Positions 25,173 to 33,810 of a DNA stretch of 48,595 bases are shown piece after piece. The notes beneath the pieces were generated by a model. It was not told where the DNA came from and did no database searches. It saw nothing but the letters and a program-made list of their open reading frames with translations. Location: contig CAJUFA010000026.1 in the NCBI GenBank assembly GCA_910585725.1, positions 1 through 48,595 on the forward strand, given 5' to 3'. Position 1 is the stretch's first letter, and each line of letters begins with the position of its first letter. The translations under genes were made by a program, and so were the position numbers. This DNA comes from an uncultured Dorea sp. Lineage in GTDB: Bacteria > Bacillota > Clostridia > Lachnospirales > Lachnospiraceae.

Positions 25173-26368
25173 TGAGAAATCCATTATCAAAGAAAATTGT
25201 TGATATTCAGCCTTCGGGAATCCGAAAATTTTTCGATCTGGTAAGCAGTATCCCCGACGCGATCTCGTTGGGTGTGGGCGAGCCGGATTTTGATACGCCA
25301 TGGCGGATCAGAGAGGAGGGAATCTATTCTCTGGAAAGAGGAAGGACTTTTTATACCTCTAACGCCGGTTTGAAAGAATTAAAAGAAGAGATTGGGAAAT
25401 ATTTACAAAGAAAGATAAATATTTCTTATAATCCTAACAGTGAGATTATTGTAACTGTAGGAGGAAGCGAAGGGATCGATATAGCCCTTCGAGCCATGCT
25501 GGATCCCGGAGATGAGGTCCTGATCCCGCAGCCGTGTTATGTATCTTATCTGCCTTGTACGGTACTGGCGGACGGAGTTCCGGTAACGATTCCTCTGAAA
25601 GAAGAGAACGAATTCCGACTGACGGCAGAGGAGCTGGAATCAGCGATTACTCCAAAGACAAAGATTCTCGTTTTGCCGTTTCCGAATAACCCCACAGGTG
25701 CGATCATGACGAAGGAAGATTTGGAGCCTATTGCGGAGTTGGTGAAAAAGTACGATCTTTATGTACTTTCGGACGAGATATACTCGGAACTTACCTATAA
25801 AACGGAGCACGTATCAATTGCGTCGCTTCCGGGAATGAGAGAGAGAACCCTGGTTATCAATGGATTTTCCAAAGGATTTGCCATGACGGGATGGAGGCTT
25901 GGATATATCTGCGGACCGGAGATTATCACGGAACAGATGCTGAAGATTCATCAATTTGCGATCATGTGCGCGCCGACTAACAGTCAGTACGCGGCGATCG
26001 AGGGATTGCGCAATTGCGAGGACGAAGTTTCACAGATGAGGACCTCGTATAATCAAAGAAGAAGGTATTTGCTCAGTGAATTTAAGAAGATAGGGCTGAA
26101 GTGCTTCGAACCCTTCGGAGCTTTCTATGTGTTTCCTTGTATCAAAGAATTTGGAATGACGTCCGAAGAATTTGCCGAGAGATTTTTGGAGGAAGAGAAG
26201 GTGGCTGTTGTTCCGGGTACGGCGTTTGGGGAATGCGGAGAAGGTTTTGTAAGGATATCCTACGCCTATTCCCTGGAAGATCTGAAAGAAGCCGTCGGAC
26301 GTTTCGAACGATTCATTGAGAAATTAAGAATTTCAGACAGCCAGGAAAAGCAGACGGCCGGCAAATAA
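25172..26368 (+). CDS. Class I/II pyridoxal-phosphate aminotransferase
   Basis: 398 residues, fold type I. N-terminal ISLGVGEPDFDTPW, the cofactor contacts in LPFPNNPTGA and LSDEIYSELTY, the Schiff-base lysine K234 in NGFSKGFAMTGWRLGYI, and the C-terminal carboxylate-binding arginine in EGFVRISYAYS are all present, so it should be active. It resembles the aspartate/aromatic subgroup (PatA-like), which transfers amino groups between aspartate, aromatic acids or N-acetyl-diaminopimelate precursors. The exact substrate is not decided by sequence. It overlaps the Lrp-type regulator by one base. Confidence 0.92.
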   Translation: MRNPLSKKIVDIQPSGIRKFFDLVSSIPDAISLGVGEPDFDTPWRIREEGIYSLERGRTFYTSNAGLKELKEEIGKYLQRKINISYNPNSEIIVTVGGSEGIDIALRAMLDPGDEVLIPQPCYVSYLPCTVLADGVPVTIPLKEENEFRLTAEELESAITPKTKILVLPFPNNPTGAIMTKEDLEPIAELVKKYDLYVLSDEIYSELTYKTEHVSIASLPGMRERTLVINGFSKGFAMTGWRLGYICGPEIITEQMLKIHQFAIMCAPTNSQYAAIEGLRNCEDEVSQMRTSYNQRRRYLLSEFKKIGLKCFEPFGAFYVFPCIKEFGMTSEEFAERFLEEEKVAVVPGTAFGECGEGFVRISYAYSLEDLKEAVGRFERFIEKLRISDSQEKQTAGK

Positions 26369-26421
26369 GCGGTAATGAGTGAAATGTTGAAAGTAAAGAA
26401 GGAAGCAGAGGTAGGAAAAGC

Positions 26422-26934
26422 ATGCTGAATATCGTACTGCATGAGCCGGAGATACCTGCGAATACGGGAAATATAGGGCGGACCTGCGTGGCCGCAAATG
26501 CCAGACTCCACCTGATTGAACCGCTGGGATTCCGGCTGAACGAAAAAAACTTAAAGCGTGCAGGGATGGATTACTGGGAGAAACTTGATGTAACGACATA
26601 CATCGACTATGAAGATTTTCTAAATCGGAATCCGGGGGCTAAGATTTATATGGCTACAACAAAGGCGCCGAAGCTTTATACGGAAGTCGGTTATGAACCG
26701 GACTGCTATATTATGTTTGGAAAAGAAAGCGCGGGAATACCGGAAGAGCTTTTGGTAAAACATAAAGACGATTGTATACGGATACCTATGGCGGGAGATA
26801 TACGTTCTTTGAATCTTGGCAATTCTGTGGCGATTGTACTGTATGAAGCCCTTCGCCAGACAGGGTTTACGGATATGACGCTTGCAGGAGAACTGCATCG
26901 CCTTGAATGGAGGCATGAGATTGTTAATGGTTAG
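26422..26934 (+). CDS. trmL: tRNA (cytidine/uridine-34-2'-O)-methyltransferase
   Basis: 170 residues, a minimal SPOUT-class enzyme. It methylates the wobble ribose of leucine tRNAs. Motifs are IVLHEPEIPANTGNIGRTC, IEPLGFRL, IMFGKESAGIPEEL and the knot region IPMAGDIRSLNLGNSVAIVL-YEAL. It is the last gene of the run that begins near 23620. Confidence 0.94.
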   Translation: MLNIVLHEPEIPANTGNIGRTCVAANARLHLIEPLGFRLNEKNLKRAGMDYWEKLDVTTYIDYEDFLNRNPGAKIYMATTKAPKLYTEVGYEPDCYIMFGKESAGIPEELLVKHKDDCIRIPMAGDIRSLNLGNSVAIVLYEALRQTGFTDMTLAGELHRLEWRHEIVNG

Positions 26935-26940
26935 ACAATT

Positions 26941-26977
26941 ACCATATATGCGATAAAATATTATTTTATTATATGGT
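26941..26977 (+). terminator. AT-rich hairpin after trmL
   Basis: ACCATATA (26941-26948) pairs with TATATGGT (26970-26977), and ATAAAATA inside pairs with TATTTTAT after a four-base bulge. It starts six bases after the trmL stop. AT-rich and without a clear T run, so termination is only likely. Confidence 0.4.
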
Positions 26978-27014
26978 ATTTATGGGGAAATGCCCAGAAA
27001 AAACCATAATATTG

Positions 27015-27043
27015 TAGACTTTTTGGAAATAGTATATTATAAT
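27015..27043 (+). promoter_or_regulatory. V-ATPase operon promoter
   Basis: TAGACT (27015-27020), 17 bp, perfect TATAAT (27038-27043). The leader is about 85 bases. The same -35 and spacing recur before the SH3b gene at 35929. Confidence 0.72.
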
Positions 27044-27133
27044 TTTTATGTTAATAAAATTTTCGCTGAATAAAATTGTGTCAGCGGGAATTGTATTAGA
27101 TATACTTTTAATTAAGGGAGAGGTGGTGAACAG

Positions 27134-27442
27134 ATGGTAGAAGAGACCATTAGGACCATCAAGGAGACGGAGAATGAGGCAGAAGAAATTATAAAAAAAG
27201 CAGATGCGGCATATACCGAGATCCTTGAAAAAGCGAAGGCCGACGCTGCTGAGATGGTAGAAAAGGCCGGTGCTGAGGCGAAAGCAAAAGCGGCAGCGGA
27301 CCTAGAGGCGGCAAAAGAAGCCGGAAGAAAGTCAGAGCAGGAAGCTATGAGCGGTGTGGAGAAAGAGATCGAAGCATTGAAGAAGGGGGCGCTGGCAAAG
27401 GAGTCTGAAGTGGTAGCTGCTGTGATTGCAGAATTGGTATAG
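27134..27442 (+). CDS. ntpF: V-type ATPase peripheral stalk subunit G/H
   Basis: 102 residues, almost entirely an alanine/glutamate/lysine-rich coiled coil (EEIIKKADAAYTEILEKAKA and following). With subunit E it forms the peripheral stalk that holds the catalytic head against rotation. First gene of the operon, as ntpF is in Enterococcus hirae. A GGGAGAGG site lies 11 bases upstream. Confidence 0.82.
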   Translation: MVEETIRTIKETENEAEEIIKKADAAYTEILEKAKADAAEMVEKAGAEAKAKAAADLEAAKEAGRKSEQEAMSGVEKEIEALKKGALAKESEVVAAVIAELV

Positions 27443-27502
27443 CGTTCTGCAGGTGGCACAGCCAGACAGAGGAAAGAAATGTAGTAAAGGAGGGATGCGG
27501 CT

Positions 27503-29524
27503 ATGGCTGTATTGCAGATGCAAAGAATAAGTATCTGCGCGCTGAAAAAAGACCGTAAGGCTATCTTAGAGAAGCTTCAGTCCATGGGCGTGATGGAGAT
27601 GAACCAGATCGCCGAAGATGAGGAAGGCTTCGAGAAGATGGATACCCAGGGGGCAAGACAGAACTTTGAGAAGCAGGCGCAAGTCTCGGAACAGGCATTG
27701 ACGGTGTTGGATGAATATGCACCGGAAAAGCGTTCGATGCTTGCAAGTCTGGAAGGCAAGAAACTTGTTGACAGGAAGAGATTTGGCGAAGTGACTGACA
27801 ACAAGAGCGAGATTATCTCAAAAGCGAACCGTCTGGTGTCATTGAATAAAGAGATAGCGGAGAATAAGGCTAATATTTTGAAATTAGAAAATCAGATTGA
27901 GTCGTTTCGTCCATGGCTTGCATTGGATGTGCCGATGAAGTGTAAGGGCACAGACAAAGTATCGATGCTGTTGGGAACCATGCCGGGAGAGACAACGATG
28001 GAATCAGTGTATGAACTGGTTGCAAAGCGCTGCCCGGAAGTAGAAGCTATTGATGTTAAGATTATCAACAGCGATAAGGACGCGGCCTATCTGACCGTTT
28101 TTTGTCTTAGGGAAGAAGAGACAAAGGTAGAAGACGCCTTAAGGTCAGGAGGGTTTGCAAGACCTTCACAAGTGACAGGTAAGGTTCCTTCTGTTAAGAA
28201 GGCGAACCTGGAAGCAAAGATTAAAGAATTAAATAGCGAGATAATTAGAATCGAGGAAGAGATCAAAGGATATGCGGCAGATCGGGAAGACCTAAGGATC
28301 ATCGGAGATTATTTCCGTATGAGAGCGAATAAATACGAAGTTCTTGGAACTCTTCCGCAGTCGCAGAGGACGTTCGTGATCAGTGGTTATGCCGCGGCAA
28401 AGACCGTGCCGGCAGTGCAGAAAGCAGTCGGAGAGTCCTTTGATTGTGTAATTGATGTGGAGGAACTGAAAGAAGATGAGGAGCCGCCGGTAATCCTTGA
28501 GAACAACGGTTTTTCATCAAGTGTGGAAGGCGTGCTTGGTTCCTACGGATTGCCTCACAAGGGAGAATTCGATCCGACGACGATCATGTCGTTCTTCTAT
28601 GTGTTCTTCTTCGGTATGATGTTATCAGATGCCGCGTACGGCGCGATCATCGCGATTGCCTGTTTCGTGGTGCTGAAGAAATTCCCGCGTATGGAAGCGG
28701 GGCTTCGCAAATCAATGAAGATGTTCATGTACTGCGGTGTATCTACAATGGTATGGGGCGTTTTATTCGGCGGATATTTCGGAAATGTTGTGGATATCGT
28801 GTCTGAAGTGTTCTTCGGCAAGACGGTTACTGTTCCGGCGTTGTGGTTTATTCCGTTGAACGACCCGATGCGTTTATTGGTATATTCGCTGGCGTTCGGA
28901 GTTGTCCATCTGTTCGTGGGACTTGGGATCAAGGGATATATGGAGCTTAAGGACGGAAAGGTGCTGGATTTCTTCTGCGACGTCGTGCTGTGGTTCGCAT
29001 TTCTGATCGGACTGCTTTTACTGCTTATCCCTTCAGATATCTTTGCGTCTATTGCACAGGCAAAGATCGTATTTCCGCCGTTTTTAAATATGCTCGCCAA
29101 GGTACTGGCGATCGGCGGCGCGCTGGGGCTTTTGCTGATGTCCGGACGTGAGAGTAAGAATCCGGCGCTTCGGATTGCTCTGGGGGCATATGACATTTAC
29201 AATATTACAGGATGGCTCAGCGATGTGTTGTCTTACTCACGTCTGCTGGCTCTTGGTCTTGCTACGGGAGTTATCGCGTCCGTAGTAAACCAGATGGGAA
29301 GTATGTTTGGTAAAGGAATCGTAGGTGTGATCGGGTTTATAGCTGTATTCGTCATCGGACATGTGTTGAACCTGGCGATCAACCTGCTGGGTGCGTATGT
29401 GCACACAAACCGTCTGCAGTTCGTGGAATTCTTCGGTAAATTTTATGAGGGCGGCGGCAAACCATTTGAACCATTCAAATCAGATACAAAATATGTAGAT
29501 ATTAAGGAGGAAACTTTATCATGA
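27503..29524 (+). CDS. ntpI: V-type ATPase subunit I
   Basis: 673 residues. A cytosolic N-terminal arm (about 1-365, including coiled coils such as SLNKEIAENKANILKLENQI) connects to the stalks. The C-terminal half has seven or eight membrane segments beginning at IMSFFYVFFFGMMLSDAAYG and including DIYNITGWLSDVLSYSRLLA, whose arginine lies in the ion half-channels. It forms the stator beside the K-ring. The stop overlaps the start of the K gene by four bases. Confidence 0.95.
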   Translation: MAVLQMQRISICALKKDRKAILEKLQSMGVMEMNQIAEDEEGFEKMDTQGARQNFEKQAQVSEQALTVLDEYAPEKRSMLASLEGKKLVDRKRFGEVTDNKSEIISKANRLVSLNKEIAENKANILKLENQIESFRPWLALDVPMKCKGTDKVSMLLGTMPGETTMESVYELVAKRCPEVEAIDVKIINSDKDAAYLTVFCLREEETKVEDALRSGGFARPSQVTGKVPSVKKANLEAKIKELNSEIIRIEEEIKGYAADREDLRIIGDYFRMRANKYEVLGTLPQSQRTFVISGYAAAKTVPAVQKAVGESFDCVIDVEELKEDEEPPVILENNGFSSSVEGVLGSYGLPHKGEFDPTTIMSFFYVFFFGMMLSDAAYGAIIAIACFVVLKKFPRMEAGLRKSMKMFMYCGVSTMVWGVLFGGYFGNVVDIVSEVFFGKTVTVPALWFIPLNDPMRLLVYSLAFGVVHLFVGLGIKGYMELKDGKVLDFFCDVVLWFAFLIGLLLLLIPSDIFASIAQAKIVFPPFLNMLAKVLAIGGALGLLLMSGRESKNPALRIALGAYDIYNITGWLSDVLSYSRLLALGLATGVIASVVNQMGSMFGKGIVGVIGFIAVFVIGHVLNLAINLLGAYVHTNRLQFVEFFGKFYEGGGKPFEPFKSDTKYVDIKEETLS

Positions 29525-30006
29525 GTATTTGGAGTAATTTAGGACTTGTTTATGCGTTACTTGGCGCAGCAGTAGCAGTATTTCTTGCAGGAGCAGGCTC
29601 GGCGATCGGCGTTGGTATCGCAGGTCAGGCGGCGGCCGGAGTTGTAACGGAAGACCCAAGCAAATTTGCGAAGGTTCTGATCATGCAGCTTCTTCCTGGT
29701 ACACAGGGTATCTATGGTCTGCTGGTTGGATTTATTACGTTGTCTAAGGTTGGTCTTCTTGGCGGCGGCGCTGCTGCTTTAGATCCGCAGACGGGACTTC
29801 TGATTCTGGCAGCTTGTATGCCGATCGGTATCGTAGGTCTGATCTCCGGTAAGTATCAGGGAATGACGTCCGCTGCATCTATCGGTATTGTAGCTAAGAA
29901 ACCAGATCAGTTTGGTAAAGCTATGCTGTTCCCGGCGATGGTTGAGACATACGCGATCCTTGCACTTCTGATCTCTATCTTGGCTGTAAACGCAGTTCAG
30001 ATCTAA
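29521..30006 (+). CDS. ntpK: V-type ATPase K (c-ring) subunit, predicted Na+-binding
   Basis: 161 residues with four membrane helices from a duplicated hairpin. The ring subunit carries ions across the membrane. The first hairpin has LLPGTQGIYG (T61, Q62, Y65) and no acidic residue. The second has KYQG (Q113) and MVETYA (E142). In E. hirae NtpK the matching T64, Q65, Y68, Q110 and E139 bind sodium, and all are present here. Coupling to Na+ is therefore likely, with one carboxylate per duplicated subunit. It overlaps the I gene and is followed 22 bp later by the E gene. Confidence 0.95.
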   Translation: MSIWSNLGLVYALLGAAVAVFLAGAGSAIGVGIAGQAAAGVVTEDPSKFAKVLIMQLLPGTQGIYGLLVGFITLSKVGLLGGGAAALDPQTGLLILAACMPIGIVGLISGKYQGMTSAASIGIVAKKPDQFGKAMLFPAMVETYAILALLISILAVNAVQI

Positions 30007-30028
30007 AAGAATAAAGGAGCGAATAGCT

Positions 30029-30622
30029 ATGGCTGGATTAGATAAGATGAAAAGTCAGATCCTGAATGAAGCGAAAGCGGCTGCTGACGCGAAGACAGCG
30101 AAAGCGAAAGCTGAGGCAGAAGATATCCTAAGTACAGCGAAAGCTGAGGCAGAGAAAAGGCAAAGCAGCATCGCTCAGAAATCGGCGGCAGAAGTGGCAG
30201 GTTATAAGGAACGTGTCATATCATCCATCGACCTGCAGCGCAGAACGAAGATTCTGGGCGCAAAGCAGGAGATGATCGCATCGGTTCTTGACAAAGCGTA
30301 TGAGACAGTGACCAAGCTGGGCGATAAGGAATATTTCGATATGCTCCTTAAGCTGCTTGGCAAATACACGCTGCCGCAGGACGGAGAGATCTATTTCTCC
30401 GCTGCCGATCTTAAGAGGATGCCGACAGGATTTGAACAGGATGCGAAGGAGAGTGCAAAAGCGAACGGCGGAACTCTCAAGGTATCCAGAGAAGCAAAGA
30501 ACATTGAGAATGGTTTTGTCCTTGTCTATGGCGGTATAGAAGAGAACTGCACACTGAGGGCAATGTTTGATGCAAAGAGAGATGAATTGTCAGATAAGGT
30601 TCATCGTATGTTATTTTCGTAG
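30029..30622 (+). CDS. ntpE: V-type ATPase subunit E
   Basis: 197 residues. The first 75 are a right-handed coiled-coil type alanine/lysine-rich helix (MKSQILNEAKAAADAKTAKA), and the C-terminal part is a small globular domain (LKLLGKYTLPQDGEIYFSAA, GFVLVYGGIEENCTLRAMFD). It pairs with the G/H subunit in the peripheral stalk. The next gene starts after nine bases. Confidence 0.9.
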   Translation: MAGLDKMKSQILNEAKAAADAKTAKAKAEAEDILSTAKAEAEKRQSSIAQKSAAEVAGYKERVISSIDLQRRTKILGAKQEMIASVLDKAYETVTKLGDKEYFDMLLKLLGKYTLPQDGEIYFSAADLKRMPTGFEQDAKESAKANGGTLKVSREAKNIENGFVLVYGGIEENCTLRAMFDAKRDELSDKVHRMLFS

Positions 30623-30631
30623 GAGGCGCTA

Positions 30632-31600
30632 ATGAGTGAACAATATACCTACGCGGTTGCGCGCATACGTGCTTTAGAGGTGTCTCTGTTCTCGAACTCC
30701 GTCATTGATCAGCTCATTGCCTGTCAGGATTACGGGCAGTGCCTGCAGTTTTTGGAGGAAAAAGGCTGGGGAGACAGCGAGACTTCGGGAAATGCGGAGG
30801 CAATACTGACCAGGGAAGAAGAGAAGATCTGGGAGGTCGTAAAAGAGCTGTCCATCGATATGGAGAACTTTGCGGTCCTCTCATATCCGAAACTTTTTCA
30901 TAATTTGAAAGCCGCAATCAAGGAAGTGTGCACGAGCGATAACGGACTTCATATCTTCTACGACGATGTAGAGATTCCCGGCAGCGAGATGATAGAGATT
31001 GTCAAGGAGAAGAATTTCGGGAAGCTTCCGGCGAATATGCAGCATGCGGCAGAAGAAGCATATGAGGCTCTTCTTCATACCAGAGACGGGCAGTTGTGCG
31101 ATGTGATCATTGATAAGGCTGCGCTTGACGCGGTCTATGCGGCAGGCAAAGCATCGAAAGCACCGATCATTCGTGATTATGCGGAGTCTACAGTTGCGGT
31201 TGCCGACATCAAGATTGCCGTACGTTCACAAAAAACCGCGAAATCAATGGAATTCATGAAGCGGGCGATGGCTGAATGCAGCAGCATCAGCGTGGACCAG
31301 TTATCCAAGGCGGCGCTAAGCGGCATGGATGCGATCCGCGAATATCTGATGGGAACTGCTTATGCAGAAGGAGCAGAGGCTCTTGCCGATTCTCCGTCAG
31401 CGTTCGAGCGTTGGTGTGATAACCGAATCATCCAGACGATCAGTCCGCAGAAATATAATGCATTTACCATAGGGCCGGTGGTGGCTTATGTAATTGCAAG
31501 ACAGAATGAGATTAAAACGGTACGAATCATACTTTCCGGGAAATTAAACGATTTGCCGGATGATTCAATCCGGGAAAGGGTAAGGGAGATGTATGTATAG
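30632..31600 (+). CDS. ntpC: V-type ATPase subunit C (AtpC/NtpC type)
   Basis: 322 residues. This soluble all-helical subunit (the archaeal C, eukaryotic d equivalent) sits on the K-ring and links it to the central shaft. Recognisable are YAVARIRALEVSLFSNSVID, FAVLSYPKLFHNLKAAIKE and the C-terminal PVVAYVIARQNEIKTVRIIL followed by REMYV. It overlaps the following F-type gene by eight bases. Confidence 0.9.
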   Translation: MSEQYTYAVARIRALEVSLFSNSVIDQLIACQDYGQCLQFLEEKGWGDSETSGNAEAILTREEEKIWEVVKELSIDMENFAVLSYPKLFHNLKAAIKEVCTSDNGLHIFYDDVEIPGSEMIEIVKEKNFGKLPANMQHAAEEAYEALLHTRDGQLCDVIIDKAALDAVYAAGKASKAPIIRDYAESTVAVADIKIAVRSQKTAKSMEFMKRAMAECSSISVDQLSKAALSGMDAIREYLMGTAYAEGAEALADSPSAFERWCDNRIIQTISPQKYNAFTIGPVVAYVIARQNEIKTVRIILSGKLNDLPDDSIRERVREMYV

Positions 31601-31913
31601 GATTGCAGTTTTGGGCGACTATGACAGTATCTATGGCTTCGCGACACTGGGTCTTGACACATTCCCAGTTAGTACCCGGGAAGAAGCAGCAGAGAAGCTC
31701 GGACGGCTCGCTTCCGGCAAATATGGAGTGATCTATGTTACGGAGAAATGGGCTGCGGAGCTGAAACATGAGATTGGGAGATATCAGGAGCAGATTACGC
31801 CGGCGATAATCCAGATTCCGGGTATTGCGGGCAATACCGGAGCCGGAGTCGCAGGAGTCAAGAAGTCGGTAGAGATAGCGGTAGGCTCGGATATCGTATT
31901 TTCTCAGCAGTAA
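31593..31913 (+). CDS. ntpG: V-type ATPase subunit F (NtpG)
   Basis: 106 residues, Rossmann-like. MYRIAVLGDYDSIYGFATLG at the N-terminus and ITPAIIQIPGIAGNTGAGVA towards the C-terminus are typical. It forms the central rotor shaft with subunit D. The next gene is 124 bp away, the largest gap in the operon, and that gap is filled by two tandem hairpins. Confidence 0.92.
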   Translation: MYRIAVLGDYDSIYGFATLGLDTFPVSTREEAAEKLGRLASGKYGVIYVTEKWAAELKHEIGRYQEQITPAIIQIPGIAGNTGAGVAGVKKSVEIAVGSDIVFSQQ

Positions 31914-31921
31914 TAATAAAA

Positions 31922-32013
31922 CATTCATGCCGCTGGGATCGAAAAGACCTTGCTAAGTCGGCAGAATGTACTTTGCAGCTAAGCTCGAAAGTACCTCGCT
32001 AAGCTGCATAAGT
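31922..32013 (+). other. Two tandem related RNA hairpins before ntpA
   Basis: Hairpin one: CATTC-A-TGCCG (31922-31932) pairs with CGGCAGAATG (31959-31968), one bulge. Hairpin two: ACTTTGCAGCT (31970-31980) pairs with AGCTGCA-T-AAGT (32002-32013). Each encloses a near-identical 19-base element, TCGAAA..ACCT.GCTAAG (31939-31957 and 31985-32003, 16 of 19 matching), offset 46 bp. They could mark an RNA processing, stability or protein-binding site. No T run follows, so they are not terminators. Confidence 0.7.
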
Positions 32014-32037
32014 AAGAAAGGAGATTCGTGCAAAAAA

Positions 32038-33807
32038 ATGAGTAGTAAAGGTACGATTAAAAAAGTAGCAGGACCGCTTGTCATCGCATCCGGTATGCGT
32101 GATGCGAACATGTCTGACGTTGTACGTGTAAGCGAGCGGCGTCTGATTGGAGAGATCATCGAGATGCATGGAGACGAGGCGTCTATCCAGGTATACGAGG
32201 AGACATCAGGTCTTGGACCCGGCGAACCGGTAGAATCTACGGGAGCGCCTATGTCCGTTGAACTTGGACCTGGTCTTATCACAAGTATTTATGACGGAAT
32301 TCAGCGTCCTCTTGATGATATTATGAAGATTTCAGGAAATAACCTTCAGCGCGGCGTTGAGGTTGCTTCCCTGAAGAGAGATAAGAAATGGAAATTTGTT
32401 CCGGTTGCCAAGATCGGCGACGAAGTAGAAGCCGGCGACGTGCTGGGTACGGTACAGGAGACACAGGTAGTTGAACAGAAGATCATGGTTCCTTATGGCG
32501 TTGCCGGAACTGTGAAGGAGATTAAGTCCGGCGAATTCACGGTAGAGGAAGTAGTGGCGGTTGTTACGACCAAAGACGGCGATAAAGAGCTTACCATGAT
32601 GCAGAAGTGGCCGGTTCGTAAAGGACGTCCATATGTGAAGAAACTTCCTCTGGATGCTCCTCTTGTAACAGGACAGAGAGTCGTAGACATGTTCTTCCCG
32701 ATCGCCAAGGGCGGTGTTGCAGCCGTTCCGGGACCGTTCGGAAGCGGTAAGACAGTTATCCAGCATCAGCTTGCAAAGTGGGCTGAGGCTGACATCGTAG
32801 TATATATCGGATGTGGTGAGCGTGGTAATGAGATGACAGACGTTCTGAACGAGTTCCCTGAACTGAAAGACCCGAAGACGGGCCGTTCATTGATGGAGAG
32901 AACCGTTCTGATCGCGAATACGTCAGATATGCCTTTCGCAGCTCGTGAGGCTTCTATCTACACAGGTATCACGATTGCAGAGTATTTCCGTGATATGGGA
33001 TATTCGGTAGCGCTGATGGCGGACTCTACGTCCCGTTGGGCGGAGGCGCTCCGTGAGATGTCGGGACGTCTGGAAGAGATGCCAGGTGAGGAAGGTTACC
33101 CGGCGTACCTTGGTTCCCGTCTGGCAGAGTTCTACGAGAGAGCAGGACGTGTGGTTTCTCTTGGTAAGGATGCAAGAGAGGGCGCGTTGTCAGTAATCGG
33201 TGCGGTATCCCCTCCGGGCGGTGATACTTCCGAGCCTGTATCCCAGGCAACGCTGCGTATCGTTAAGGTATTCTGGGGATTGGATGCGGCGCTTGCTTAT
33301 AAGAGACATTTCCCGGCGATCAACTGGCTGACCAGTTATTCTCTGTATCTGGATAACATGCACGACTGGTTCAACGGAACCGTGTCAGAGGACTGGATGG
33401 AAGGCCGCCAGAAGATGATGAGCCTTCTGACAGAAGAAGCTGCGTTGGAAGAGATCGTACAGATGGTAGGTATGGACGCTCTGTCGCCAGGCGACCGTCT
33501 GAAGATGGAAGCGGCACGCTCTATTCGTGAGGACTTCCTGCATCAGAATTCCTTCCATGAAGTAGATACCTATACGCCGCTTCGGAAGCAGTATCTGATG
33601 ATGAAGCTGGTTCTTGCGTTCTACGAGCAGGCTACAGAGGCTCTTTCTAAGGGAGCATCCATGAAGGTTCTCCTTGGAATGGACGTAAGAGAACGGATCG
33701 GTCGTTACAAATATACGACGGCAGAGAATATCGAGGCAGAATACGAGAAGATTATGAATGAATTAAGCGCAGAGATTGCCGGTGCGTTTGGGAAGGAGGA
33801 CTTCTAA
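32038..33807 (+). CDS. ntpA: V-type ATPase catalytic subunit A
   Basis: 589 residues from the ATG at 32038. An upstream in-frame start at 31966 would run through the hairpins and is rejected. The Walker A loop is GPFGSGKT (232-239). The A-subunit-specific bulge domain covers about 115-190. VYIGCGERGNEMTDVL and SRWAEALREMSGRLEEMPGE follow. It hydrolyses or makes ATP at the A/B interface. The AAAGGAG site is 14 bases from the ATG, unusually far, which together with the hairpins suggests special control of the amount of this subunit. Confidence 0.96.
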   Translation: MSSKGTIKKVAGPLVIASGMRDANMSDVVRVSERRLIGEIIEMHGDEASIQVYEETSGLGPGEPVESTGAPMSVELGPGLITSIYDGIQRPLDDIMKISGNNLQRGVEVASLKRDKKWKFVPVAKIGDEVEAGDVLGTVQETQVVEQKIMVPYGVAGTVKEIKSGEFTVEEVVAVVTTKDGDKELTMMQKWPVRKGRPYVKKLPLDAPLVTGQRVVDMFFPIAKGGVAAVPGPFGSGKTVIQHQLAKWAEADIVVYIGCGERGNEMTDVLNEFPELKDPKTGRSLMERTVLIANTSDMPFAAREASIYTGITIAEYFRDMGYSVALMADSTSRWAEALREMSGRLEEMPGEEGYPAYLGSRLAEFYERAGRVVSLGKDAREGALSVIGAVSPPGGDTSEPVSQATLRIVKVFWGLDAALAYKRHFPAINWLTSYSLYLDNMHDWFNGTVSEDWMEGRQKMMSLLTEEAALEEIVQMVGMDALSPGDRLKMEAARSIREDFLHQNSFHEVDTYTPLRKQYLMMKLVLAFYEQATEALSKGASMKVLLGMDVRERIGRYKYTTAENIEAEYEKIMNELSAEIAGAFGKEDF

Positions 33808-33810
33808 ATT

